DNA of 64,000 nucleotides from the NCBI GenBank assembly GCA_016870995.1, contig VFZU01000002.1:89424-153423 (forward strand), read 5' to 3'. The DNA comes from Acidobacteriota bacterium (GTDB taxonomy: Bacteria; Acidobacteriota; Terriglobia; Bryobacterales; Bryobacteraceae). A program made the position numbers and the translations under genes. Shown here piece by piece: positions 9,266-17,599 of the stretch; position 1 is the stretch's first letter, and each line of letters opens with the position of its first letter. The notes under the pieces were generated by a model. It was given only the letters and a program-made list of their open reading frames with translations, was not told the origin of the DNA and did no database searches.

Positions 9266-9305
9266 TCGCTCCTACCAATGCAAGCCTCATGCCAAACTCA
9301 AAGGA

Positions 9306-9971
9306 GTGTTAGTCGATCATCTCGCCGAAGTTGAAAATCGCCTCGTCCTCGCCTGCCAGCGCGCCGGCCGCAAACGCGAAGAAGTGCTGCTTCTGGCCGT
9401 CACCAAAGTGTTCCCCGCCGACATCATCCTTGAGGCGCACGCGCTTGGCCTCCGCGACTTTGGGGAAAACTACGTCCAGGAGTTCGAAGGCAAACACCCG
9501 CTGGTCAGCCACCTTCCAGACTCCCGCTTCCACCTGATCGGCCATCTCCAATCGAATAAGGCCCGCAAGGCGGCTGAGCTTTTCTCCCACATCCACACCA
9601 TCGACTCCCCCAAGCTCGCACGCCGCCTCGATGAAGCCGCCATCACGCAAAAGAACGTCATGATCGAAGTGAAGCTCTCTCATGAGGAAGCCAAGCACGG
9701 CTGCGCCCCAGAGGATCTCCCCCCGCTGATCGACGCAATCGCCGCTTGCCCCCGCCTCAAGCTCGACGGCCTTATGACCATGCCCCCTTGGGACGAAAAC
9801 CCCGAGACCGCACGGCCATACTTCCAGCAGCTTCGCGCCCTTGCCAACCGCTTCAACCTACCCCAACTTTCGATGGGCATGTCCAACGACCTCGAAGCCG
9901 CAATCGAAGAAGGCTCGACAATTGTCCGCGTCGGCACCGCCCTGTTCGGCAAACGTCAGAAACCGCAATGA
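9306..9971 (+). CDS. YggS/PROSC-family pyridoxal-5'-phosphate protein
   Basis: A cytosolic single-domain PLP-binding protein of the alanine-racemase fold, thought in this family to act in PLP homeostasis rather than as an enzyme. From the GTG at 9306 it is 221 aa, the usual family length. Lys34 in LLAVTKVF is the PLP lysine; DFGENYVQEF, FHLIGHLQSNK and LSMGMSNDLEAAI are the family blocks, and the last is the phosphate-binding region. No in-frame ATG exists after the divergent gene. The purine stretch AAAGGAG abuts the GTG, so initiation context is unusual and the exact start is uncertain. The stop overlaps the glycosyltransferase start (ATGA). Confidence 0.88.
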   Translation: MLVDHLAEVENRLVLACQRAGRKREEVLLLAVTKVFPADIILEAHALGLRDFGENYVQEFEGKHPLVSHLPDSRFHLIGHLQSNKARKAAELFSHIHTIDSPKLARRLDEAAITQKNVMIEVKLSHEEAKHGCAPEDLPPLIDAIAACPRLKLDGLMTMPPWDENPETARPYFQQLRALANRFNLPQLSMGMSNDLEAAIEEGSTIVRVGTALFGKRQKPQ

Positions 9972-11086
9972 AGCTGGCCTACCACGCGCCGCTGCCTCTC
10001 GCGCCCACCGGCGTCGCTCAATACGCCGCCACCCTGCTCAAGCATCTACAGCCTCATTTCGAAATCGTCTCCCAGGCCCCTGCCAACCTCTATCAGATCG
10101 GTAACAACAATCTCCATTGGGACATTTATCAGCGCGCCCTCGCCACGCCTGGCATCGTGCTGCTTCATGACGCCTGCCTTCACCATCTGCTGCTCGGCCA
10201 CCTCAGCCGCGAGCAATACGTCGAAGAATTCGTCTTCAACTACGGCGAGTGGCATCGCCAAACCGCGGAGCGCTATTGGGAAAGCCGCAGCAACAGCGCG
10301 GCTGATCTTCGCTACTTCGAGCGGCCTCTGCTCCGCCGCGTCTGCGAATCGGCCAGACTCATCCTCGTGCACAACCCTGCCGCCGCGGCAGCCGTACGCG
10401 CACATGCCCCGCAGGCGGAGATCCTTGAAATCCCCCACCTGTTTGAGCCCCCGTGCGATCACTTCTATCTCGAAATCGACACCTACCGCGAACAAGTCCT
10501 CAAGGTTCCACGTACGGAATGTCTGTTCGCCGTCCTCGGCCACCTTCGCGAATCAAAGCGCCTCGACACCGTTCTTTCTGCTTTTGAATCCCTCCTGGCC
10601 CAGGGGCTCAAGATCCATCTCCTCATTCAGGGCAGCTTCGTCGGTCCAGATCTGGGACGCGCTCTCAACTCTCGCCTAAAGTCGGCGAACATCATCCACC
10701 GCGGCTATTTGCCTGAAGACGAGTGGTGGATGCAAGCTCACGCCATCGACGTGGCCATCAATCTGCGCTGGCCCCTTGCTGGCGAATCAAGCGGCATCGC
10801 CACACGCCTGATGGGTATCGGCCGCCCAGTCATTCTCACGCGCAGTCTCGAAACCGAGAACATCCCCGAGGCCGCCGCCATCCGCATCGATCCCGGCCTC
10901 TCGGAGCGCGCCGGGCTGGAGCACTTCATGGCGTGGCTGGCGATCAACCAGGAAGCCCGCCTCTCCATTGGACGACACGCCGCCATACACACCAACCAGT
11001 TCCATCGAGCAGAGCACGTCGCCGCCCGCATCGCCGACGCCATCGACGAACGGTTTGACGCGCCCCCCGCCCAGACGCTACTCTGA
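9968..11086 (+). CDS. Glycosyltransferase family 4-like
   Basis: A GT-B fold glycosyltransferase, probably cytosolic or peripheral, moving a sugar from a nucleotide donor. The 372-aa product starts at the ATG at 9968, overlapping the YggS stop by 4 bp. The N-terminal half has an LHDACLHHL segment and ends at RLILVHNPAAA. The C-terminal donor domain has FAVLGHLRESKRLD, IIHRGYLPEDEWWMQ and the GT4 donor-binding stretch GESSGIATRLMGIGRPVI (the E..S....A...G.PV pattern). No transmembrane segment is seen. Acceptor and donor are unknown, and no other glycan genes are adjacent, so the pathway cannot be assigned. Confidence 0.87.
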   Translation: MKLAYHAPLPLAPTGVAQYAATLLKHLQPHFEIVSQAPANLYQIGNNNLHWDIYQRALATPGIVLLHDACLHHLLLGHLSREQYVEEFVFNYGEWHRQTAERYWESRSNSAADLRYFERPLLRRVCESARLILVHNPAAAAAVRAHAPQAEILEIPHLFEPPCDHFYLEIDTYREQVLKVPRTECLFAVLGHLRESKRLDTVLSAFESLLAQGLKIHLLIQGSFVGPDLGRALNSRLKSANIIHRGYLPEDEWWMQAHAIDVAINLRWPLAGESSGIATRLMGIGRPVILTRSLETENIPEAAAIRIDPGLSERAGLEHFMAWLAINQEARLSIGRHAAIHTNQFHRAEHVAARIADAIDERFDAPPAQTLL

Positions 11087-11094
11087 AAGAACAA

Positions 11095-11169
<75 letters not shown>

Positions 11170-11207
11170 CCCCCTCTTTCCTCCCACACATCGATCTGAT
11201 CTCCGAA

Positions 11208-13034
11208 TCAGGCTAGGCGGACGATAGCTTCCGACCACGCGTGAAGGCTCCAGCCCGCAGCCGAGACGCTGAGGGTGGGTACTCCAGCGGTTGTAACACT
11301 GACAGGGAAGGCAAGGGTAGCGGTCTGGCCGGGCGCGACACGGATGCGACGTCGGGGACTCTGGCATGACCAACTGAATGGGGTGTGCAGTTGTAAAGAG
11401 AACTCAAGGGGCGTAGTGGCGTGGTTGGTAAGGATCGCCTTCAGAGTGGTTTTGGCACCAGGGGCAACAGTCTGAAGATAAGGATCGAGACGAAGCCATT
11501 GCTCATCGACGGCGAAGTTGGCACCGGGCAGTGGAGTGAGGGTGGAGAGCAAGGCGGCGCGTGCTTCCAATTGCTTTTGTTGGAAGCGGACTTGTTCGGC
11601 GGTGAAACGGAACAGCGGCGCGACGTGCTGGTTGACGAGCCAGGGACGGCCGAGGCGCTCGATCAGGGCGAGGCAGAGATGTAGGCCAACCCCAGGGCCG
11701 ACGAGGTTGCGATTGAGCAGGCAGTAGTCGTCCATCCCGGAAGGGGTGAAGCTGTCACCAACGAAGAGCACCGGCTCACCATTTGGGGGCTCCACCAGGA
11801 GGGCACCGTGCAAGAGTGTCTGACCTGGAAAATCGAAGGAAGTCAATCGGAAGCCATGCCAATCTCGGGACTCGGCATGCCGCCAAACATCGAGATTGGG
11901 GATTGGGTTGGGGGTGAGGCAAGGCAAGCGGAAGCGGGCAGGCTCACGCAGGATGTCGGCCTGTCCGGGGCAAGACCAGACAGCAGCACCAAACTCGGCG
12001 GCTGTTGCAGCGGCGTAATCGGTATGGTCGTCGTGATAGTGGGTGATATAGATGGCGTCGAGTTTTGTAAACAGACCAGCGTCACGCCATTGGCGGAGCT
12101 GCGGCGGCACCGGCTTGCTGCCGCAATCGATCAGGAGGGCGTGGCCATTGGGGGCGGTGATGAAGCGGGAATTGGCGGTGGCTTGAAGCCAGGGGGGCAA
12201 CTGCTCCCGCGTTTCGCCAAAGGGCATAGGGTCGTAGGAGCGTGTGCCGAGGATACGCTTGGCGCGGGCAGCGGTGTTTTCAGCGGGGACATACCAGCGG
12301 TAGGCGTCGGTGGAGAGATAGTTGGCATAGCAGCGGAGCAGTGTCTCCTCCAACTGGTCGAGTGCAGCGGCAGGATTTGTGATGAGGGGCCCGGAGGCTG
12401 GGGCGATGAGATCGGGGCGCCACTGGCGAACAGCGGCGACGCTTCGGCGGAGGGCTGCGATGCGGGAAGCGAAGCCATGATAGCCACGGACTTTCGGTTC
12501 AGGGATCGAGTCCTGGAGGCTGTAGAGATCGAGGATCTTGCCGCCGGCATGAACAAGATTGCCGGTGGCGAGAAAACGCTGACCGCCCGCCGTAAAGCCG
12601 AAGCTCAAACCTTCGCGGGTATAGCCCGGCGTGGCGAGGACGTCGATGGGCTGGCCAGCGAAGCGCAGGGCTTGCCCAGCAGCAACGGGTTGAGCGGCAG
12701 GAATTTCGGCAACGGGCCAGCGGGTGGTTTGGTTGTCGTAATCGTGCAGCCGGCCCTGCGTGGCGAAGTCGTTCCACAGCGCGGCAGTGCGGCGAAAGCG
12801 ATCGAGCGCAGAGGCAGGGACGAGAATCTGTCGAGCCTCTGTATTGCCGATCGCATGACGTCGAGCTTCGGGCAGCAACAGCACGTCGGCGGGGCCGGAA
12901 TAGATAGCGAGGGTGGAATCCCCCAGCCGCCAACGTAACCGGTTGACGGGACCCGGTGTCCATTCCAGTTCACGGGGCAGTCGGCTGGTTGAAGGCGCTG
13001 CCGCCAAGGCAAAAACGGCGCGGCGGGTCATCAT
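11208..13034 (-). CDS. Secreted metallo-beta-lactamase-fold hydrolase
   Basis: A 608-aa exported protein from the ATG at 13034. MMTRRAVFALAAAPS is a twin-arginine-like signal, and the alternative start at 13076 adds a non-signal extension. Residues of about 20-230 look like a degenerate metallo-beta-lactamase half without the metal motif. A second, intact half has ITHYHDDHTD (the HxHxDH zinc motif), LFVGDSF and a late VNQHVAPL histidine. The C-terminal 110 residues (YLQTVAPGAKTTLKAILTN onward) resemble an Ig-like or alpha-galactosidase NEW3-type beta-sandwich. The substrate is unknown. It diverges from the sugar dehydrogenase gene across 100 bp, which may hold both promoters. Confidence 0.82.
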   Translation of the reverse strand: MMTRRAVFALAAAPSTSRLPRELEWTPGPVNRLRWRLGDSTLAIYSGPADVLLLPEARRHAIGNTEARQILVPASALDRFRRTAALWNDFATQGRLHDYDNQTTRWPVAEIPAAQPVAAGQALRFAGQPIDVLATPGYTREGLSFGFTAGGQRFLATGNLVHAGGKILDLYSLQDSIPEPKVRGYHGFASRIAALRRSVAAVRQWRPDLIAPASGPLITNPAAALDQLEETLLRCYANYLSTDAYRWYVPAENTAARAKRILGTRSYDPMPFGETREQLPPWLQATANSRFITAPNGHALLIDCGSKPVPPQLRQWRDAGLFTKLDAIYITHYHDDHTDYAAATAAEFGAAVWSCPGQADILREPARFRLPCLTPNPIPNLDVWRHAESRDWHGFRLTSFDFPGQTLLHGALLVEPPNGEPVLFVGDSFTPSGMDDYCLLNRNLVGPGVGLHLCLALIERLGRPWLVNQHVAPLFRFTAEQVRFQQKQLEARAALLSTLTPLPGANFAVDEQWLRLDPYLQTVAPGAKTTLKAILTNHATTPLEFSLQLHTPFSWSCQSPRRRIRVAPGQTATLAFPVSVTTAGVPTLSVSAAGWSLHAWSEAIVRLA

Positions 13035-13134
13035 GCAGTTGCGAGTGTATCGAGCCAGAGAGACGGGGACAAGCATGGCATCCCGCCTTCCATCTCAACC
13101 GTCTTACGATATCTTCTTTATTAGAGACGTTTTG

Positions 13135-14958
13135 ATGCGCAAGTTCCTTTCGATAGTCCCCCTCTTTCTCTTCTCCCTTTTGATTGCCCAGGACAGCCCG
13201 GACTCCGTCCTCAAACCCACCAAACGTTTCGATCGTCGAATTGTCGTCTCCGGCCTGGCCAACCCCTGGGAAATCACCTGGGGGCCAGACAACTGGATTT
13301 GGGCCACCGAGCGCACCGGCAAGCGCGTCACCCGCGTCAACCCCACCACCGGCGAACGCCAGGTCGCCATCAGGATTGACGAAGTCGCCGCCCCCGGCGG
13401 CCAGGACGGCCTCCTTGGCATGGCCCTCGGACCCGCCAACATCGTTTACGTCGCCTACACCTATATCGACAAGAAGATGCCCCCCGACCTTCGCGTCAGC
13501 GATCCAGCCAGCCCCTTCCGCTTCCTCTACGGCAAGATTGTCAAGCTCACCTACGACCCCGCCACCACCAAGCTTTCTTCGCCCGTCACACTCATCAGCG
13601 GCCTCCCTGCAGGCAACGACCACAACGCCATGCGCCTCAAGCTCGGCCCCGACAACATGCTCTATTTCACGATTGGCGATCAGGGCAACAACCAGCTCGG
13701 CAACTTCTGCCACCCCGTTCTCGCCCAGCGCCTGCCCACCGCCAAAGAAATCGCAGCCAAAGACTATGCCGCTTATGAGGGCAAGTCTCTCCGCATCGCG
13801 CTTGACGGCAGCATCCCATCCGACAACCCCAAGCTCAAGGGCGTCGTGAGCCACGTCTACACCTACGGCCACCGCAACACCCAGGGCATCGCCTTCGGCC
13901 CCGACGGCACTCTCTACGCCGCCGAGCACGGCCCTAAGACTGACGACGAAATCGACATCCTCACCAAGGGCTCCAACTACGGCTGGCCGCACGTTGCGGG
14001 CCTCCGTGACAACAAGGCCTACCAATTCGCCCGCTGGGCCGAGGCCAAAACTCCTTGCTCTCAGCTCCGCTTCAGCGACCTCGAGATTCATCCCTCGGTC
14101 CCGCGCGAAGACGAAACCGACTTCAAGGAACCCTTCGTCGAACCCATCGCCACGATGTTCACCGTCCCCACCGGCTTCAACTTTGAAGACCCCGCCTGCA
14201 AGGGCATCAACTATGTCTGCTGGCCCACCGTCGGCATTTCGAGCATCGAGTACTTTGATGGCCGCAAGGCAGGCATTCCCGGTTGGGACAAGGTGCTCTT
14301 CGTCCCCACGCTCAAGCGCGGCTCGATCTACGTGCAACCGCTCACGCCTGATGGCAAGCGCGCCGCAGGCCCCATGAGTCGTTACTTCCGATCAGAAAAT
14401 CGCTACCGTGACACCGCCATCAGCTCCGACGGCAAGACCATCTTTATCGCCACCGACTCCTCCGGCATGGGTCAATCCATGCAGGGCGGCGCCACCACCC
14501 GCATGCAGGATCGTGGCGCCATCCTCGCATTTACCTACGTCGGCGAAGGTGACGGCAAAGATACGACGCAGCCGCCAACCACCTCACAGGCCGAACCAAC
14601 TGCACCCACCGTCAAGGCTGCCATCACCATGCCGCCAGCCAACTTCACCGCCAAGCAGGTCGCCGACGGCAAGAAGGGCTACGAATCTTACTGCGCCGTC
14701 TGCCACGGCAGCACCCTCACCAACGGCACTTTCGGCACACCTCTCGCCGGGCCCTACTTCAAGAACAAGTGGCCCGGACAAACCGTCCACGCCTTCTACG
14801 AAAAATCCGCCACGATGCCCCCGTCAGACCCCAACTCCTTACCCAAGGACGTCTACGCCAACATCGTCGCCTACATCCTTGAGTTCAACGGAGCCAAGCC
14901 CGGCCCCAAGCCTCTCGCTGCGGGCGGAGACTCCTTGACCAAGATGCAGATTCAGTAG
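13135..14958 (+). CDS. PQQ-type sugar (glucose/sorbosone) dehydrogenase with C-terminal cytochrome c domain
   Basis: A periplasmic quinoprotein dehydrogenase. The 607-aa product has a signal peptide (MRKFLSIVPLFLFSLLIAQ) from the ATG at 13135; the longer frame upstream overlaps the divergent gene. The six-bladed propeller shows GLANPWEITWGPD, GGQDGLLGMALGP, GNDHNAMRLKLGPDN and YGHRNTQGIAF (the conserved catalytic His and Arg region of GDH-B/Asd-type enzymes). After a Pro/Thr-rich linker (about residues 480-500), a fused cytochrome c domain follows, with CAVCHG at residues 520-525 and a Met ligand candidate in SATMPPSD. The fusion allows electrons to pass directly from the quinone cofactor to haem. 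The sugar substrate is unknown. Confidence 0.9.
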   Translation: MRKFLSIVPLFLFSLLIAQDSPDSVLKPTKRFDRRIVVSGLANPWEITWGPDNWIWATERTGKRVTRVNPTTGERQVAIRIDEVAAPGGQDGLLGMALGPANIVYVAYTYIDKKMPPDLRVSDPASPFRFLYGKIVKLTYDPATTKLSSPVTLISGLPAGNDHNAMRLKLGPDNMLYFTIGDQGNNQLGNFCHPVLAQRLPTAKEIAAKDYAAYEGKSLRIALDGSIPSDNPKLKGVVSHVYTYGHRNTQGIAFGPDGTLYAAEHGPKTDDEIDILTKGSNYGWPHVAGLRDNKAYQFARWAEAKTPCSQLRFSDLEIHPSVPREDETDFKEPFVEPIATMFTVPTGFNFEDPACKGINYVCWPTVGISSIEYFDGRKAGIPGWDKVLFVPTLKRGSIYVQPLTPDGKRAAGPMSRYFRSENRYRDTAISSDGKTIFIATDSSGMGQSMQGGATTRMQDRGAILAFTYVGEGDGKDTTQPPTTSQAEPTAPTVKAAITMPPANFTAKQVADGKKGYESYCAVCHGSTLTNGTFGTPLAGPYFKNKWPGQTVHAFYEKSATMPPSDPNSLPKDVYANIVAYILEFNGAKPGPKPLAAGGDSLTKMQIQ

Positions 14959-14993
14959 CTCCCGCATTCCGGGGCCGGGTATAGAATACGCCC

Positions 14994-16262
14994 ATGACAC
15001 GACGGGATTTTCTCGATCAGGCCAGGGGCGCTGCCACGGCCGGAGTGGCGATGATCTGCGGAGCGGAAGGCTTACTCGCTCAAGCCCGCGAGAAGGCAAA
15101 GCCGCTGAACCTGAAGATCACGGATCTGAAGACCTTCATCGTCAACCGGGGCGGCAACAATGGCGTGAACTATGTATTCGTCAAGCTCTACACCAACCAG
15201 GGGCTGACTGGCCTCGGCGAAGGATCCGTCACGAGCAAAGAAGCCACGATGGCCGTAGCGATTGAAGAACACAAACGATACCTGGTGGGCAAAGATCCAG
15301 CCGACATCGAAATGCACTGGCAAGCCATGTACCGCTGGCCACGTTGGCGCGGCGGGCCAATTCTGAATTCAGCAATCAGCGCTGTCGAAATTGCGTTGTG
15401 GGACATTCTGGGCCAGGCGCTGGGGCAACCGATCTGGAAGTTGCTCGGCGGCAAGGCGCGGGAACGCGTGCAGATGTACGTGCACGCCGGCGGCAACTCG
15501 CCACAAGCCTACGCGCAGGCCTGGCTGCAGGCGAAGCAAGAAGGTTGGACAGGCTGCAAGGCCGCATTCATCACAACACAAGGCGACGTCATCGATCCGC
15601 TGCGCTCGGTCAGCGAAGGCATCGCAAATCTGAAGGCAGTGCGCGCGGCTGTTGGCGAAGATTTCAAGATCTGCATCGACCTGCACGGCAAAACAACGCC
15701 CACTATGGCGGTGGATTTCTGCCAGCGCGCCGAAGAGTTCCGGCCCTACTTCGTCGAAGAAGCAACTCAGATTGAAGACCTCGACGAGTTGGCTCATTTA
15801 CGAAAGTCGACTCGCATCCCGCTTGCGACCGGCGAGCGCCTGTTCACCAAATATGGCTTCTCGCAGATTTGCCAGCGGCACCTTGTGGATTACGTTCAGC
15901 CCGACGTGGTTCACTGCGGCGGCATTCTCGAGATGAAGAAGATCGCGACGATCGCCGAAGCCTACCGGATTGAACTCGCGCCGCACAATCCGCAGAGCGA
16001 CGTCAGCACGCTCGCCTCGCTCCACGTAGATTTTTCAACCCCGAACTTCGCGATTCAGGAGATCACGCACCGGGGCAACGAGCAGTATTGGAAAGACCTG
16101 TTCTACGGCGGCGGGCCAGACTACAAAAGCGGGTTCGCACAGCCGCCAGACCGCCCCGGCCTCGGCGTCGACCTGGATGAAAAAGTAGCGGCACTGCGGC
16201 CGTACATACCGCACAACCGGCAGCAACTACGATTCCCCGACGGCGGCATTGCTGATCACTAA
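14994..16262 (+). CDS. Enolase-superfamily (mandelate racemase/muconate lactonizing) sugar-acid dehydratase-like protein
   Basis: A 422-aa protein with a Tat signal (MTRRDFL, then a hydrophobic Ala/Gly stretch), so it appears to be periplasmic, which is unusual for this family. The TIM-barrel metal ligands are visible as Asp229 (IDLHGK), Glu255/256 (FVEEAT) and Glu281 (ATGERL), with a catalytic His candidate at 331 (APHNPQSD). The N-terminal capping domain contains GGNNGVNYVFVKLYTNQGLTG. The motif set resembles D-galactonate/mannonate dehydratases, so it may dehydrate an aldonic acid; that would fit the upstream sugar dehydrogenase, which makes lactones and aldonates. It lies 35 bp after that gene. 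Confidence 0.85.
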   Translation: MTRRDFLDQARGAATAGVAMICGAEGLLAQAREKAKPLNLKITDLKTFIVNRGGNNGVNYVFVKLYTNQGLTGLGEGSVTSKEATMAVAIEEHKRYLVGKDPADIEMHWQAMYRWPRWRGGPILNSAISAVEIALWDILGQALGQPIWKLLGGKARERVQMYVHAGGNSPQAYAQAWLQAKQEGWTGCKAAFITTQGDVIDPLRSVSEGIANLKAVRAAVGEDFKICIDLHGKTTPTMAVDFCQRAEEFRPYFVEEATQIEDLDELAHLRKSTRIPLATGERLFTKYGFSQICQRHLVDYVQPDVVHCGGILEMKKIATIAEAYRIELAPHNPQSDVSTLASLHVDFSTPNFAIQEITHRGNEQYWKDLFYGGGPDYKSGFAQPPDRPGLGVDLDEKVAALRPYIPHNRQQLRFPDGGIADH

Positions 16263-16360
16263 GACGCGATCCGAGAAACGCATCGGCACAACCGATAACC
16301 AAGCTCCCGATATTCCGTTTGAACAAATGGGTTGGCGCTGGCTATGATCGGAGAACCACC

Positions 16361-17599
16361 ATGCGTTTAGCCCTTCTTCTCATGTCCATTTCGCTGTTTG
16401 GCCAGACTCCATTGGCCGAGCGGCCCGGTGTTCGCCGCGCCTTGGAATTATTGGAACAACGACATGAGGCGCATATTGCCAAACAGATCGAAATTGCCCA
16501 GATCCCATCGCCCGGCTGGGAAGAAAAAGAACGCGCCGAGTTCATGCGCGGCGAGTTTCGAAAGCTGAATCTAAAGCGTGTTGAAATCGACGGGATCGGC
16601 AATGTGCTCGGGTGGCGCCCAGGCAAATCTCCGCGCACGATTGTGATCTCGGCGCATCTCGATACGGTGTTTCCACGCACAACCGACGTGAAAGTGAAGA
16701 AGCAAGGCAATCGGCTGCTAGGTCCGGGCCTCGTCGATGATTCTCGTGGCCTGCTGGCACTATTAGCGTTGGCTGAAGCTTTGGATGCCGGCAAGATCGA
16801 GACCAATCACACGCTCTTGTTTGTGGGCGACGTCGGCGAAGAAGGCCTGGGGAATTTGCGCGGCAGCCGCTACCTCGTCAGCGAGGGGCCACACCAACAG
16901 CTATTCGATGCCTTCATTTCGATCGATGGCGCTGAGCCCGAGCGCATCGTCAACGCCGAACTCGGCAGCCGTCGCTTTCGCGTCACAGTGAAAGGACCAG
17001 GCGGCCACAGCTACAATGCCTTCGGCACCGGCAATCCAGCGCATGCCCTGGGCCGGATCATGGCAAAGATCTCCGACCTTGTCGTGCCCGAGAAACCTCG
17101 GACGACGTTCAGCATCGGAAAGATCGGTGGCGGCACCGCGATCAATGCGATTCCGGAAGAAGCCTGGTTCGAAATCGACATGCGCTCCAGCGAAGAGTCA
17201 GAACTGGAGCGGATGGAAGCGAGCTTGATGGCAACAGTGAAGCAGTGCGTTGAGGAAGAAAACAAACTACACGTGCGCCGCGGGGCTCCCCTGACGGCAG
17301 AGCCCAAACGGTTGGCACTTCGCCAGGCATTTCCGCGCTCAGCAAATGAGCCCATGCTGGCGGCTGCGCGAGCAGCAGCTCAAGCACTGGGCATGAAGCC
17401 AATTGTGCTCGAAGCCGCGAGCACAGATTCGAATGCTGCCATGGCTGCGGGCTTACCGGCGATGACGATCGGCGGTGGCGGTAAGGCCGGCGGCATTCAC
17501 TCTATGGCCGAATGGTTTGAGCCAGAAGGCGCTTACCGCGGTTTACAACAGGCCCTACTCCTGATCCTTGGTTATGACGAGAAACCCCATGCGAAATAG
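16361..17599 (+). CDS. Secreted M20-family metallopeptidase
   Basis: A zinc-dependent exopeptidase of the M20/M25/M40 group; 412 aa from the ATG at 16361, chosen because it begins a signal peptide (MRLALLLMSISLFGQ) and has GGAG 8-11 nt upstream. Metal and catalytic motifs: SAHLDTVF (His99, Asp101), GPGLVDDSRG, and GDVGEEGLGNL with the general-base and metal Glu pair. The dimerisation domain contains GPGGHSYNAFGTGNPAHALG, and the C-terminal GGKAGGIHSMAEWF supplies the last His. The end overlaps the S9 peptidase start, so the two peptidases are probably co-expressed for extracytoplasmic peptide breakdown. Confidence 0.9.
   Translation: MRLALLLMSISLFGQTPLAERPGVRRALELLEQRHEAHIAKQIEIAQIPSPGWEEKERAEFMRGEFRKLNLKRVEIDGIGNVLGWRPGKSPRTIVISAHLDTVFPRTTDVKVKKQGNRLLGPGLVDDSRGLLALLALAEALDAGKIETNHTLLFVGDVGEEGLGNLRGSRYLVSEGPHQQLFDAFISIDGAEPERIVNAELGSRRFRVTVKGPGGHSYNAFGTGNPAHALGRIMAKISDLVVPEKPRTTFSIGKIGGGTAINAIPEEAWFEIDMRSSEESELERMEASLMATVKQCVEEENKLHVRRGAPLTAEPKRLALRQAFPRSANEPMLAAARAAAQALGMKPIVLEAASTDSNAAMAAGLPAMTIGGGGKAGGIHSMAEWFEPEGAYRGLQQALLLILGYDEKPHAK

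Noticed and set aside
9078..9305. N-terminal extension of the YggS protein to an upstream ATG
   Set aside because: The extra 76 residues overlap the divergent nuclease-like gene and have no YggS homology; 221 aa from the GTG at 9306 matches the family length.
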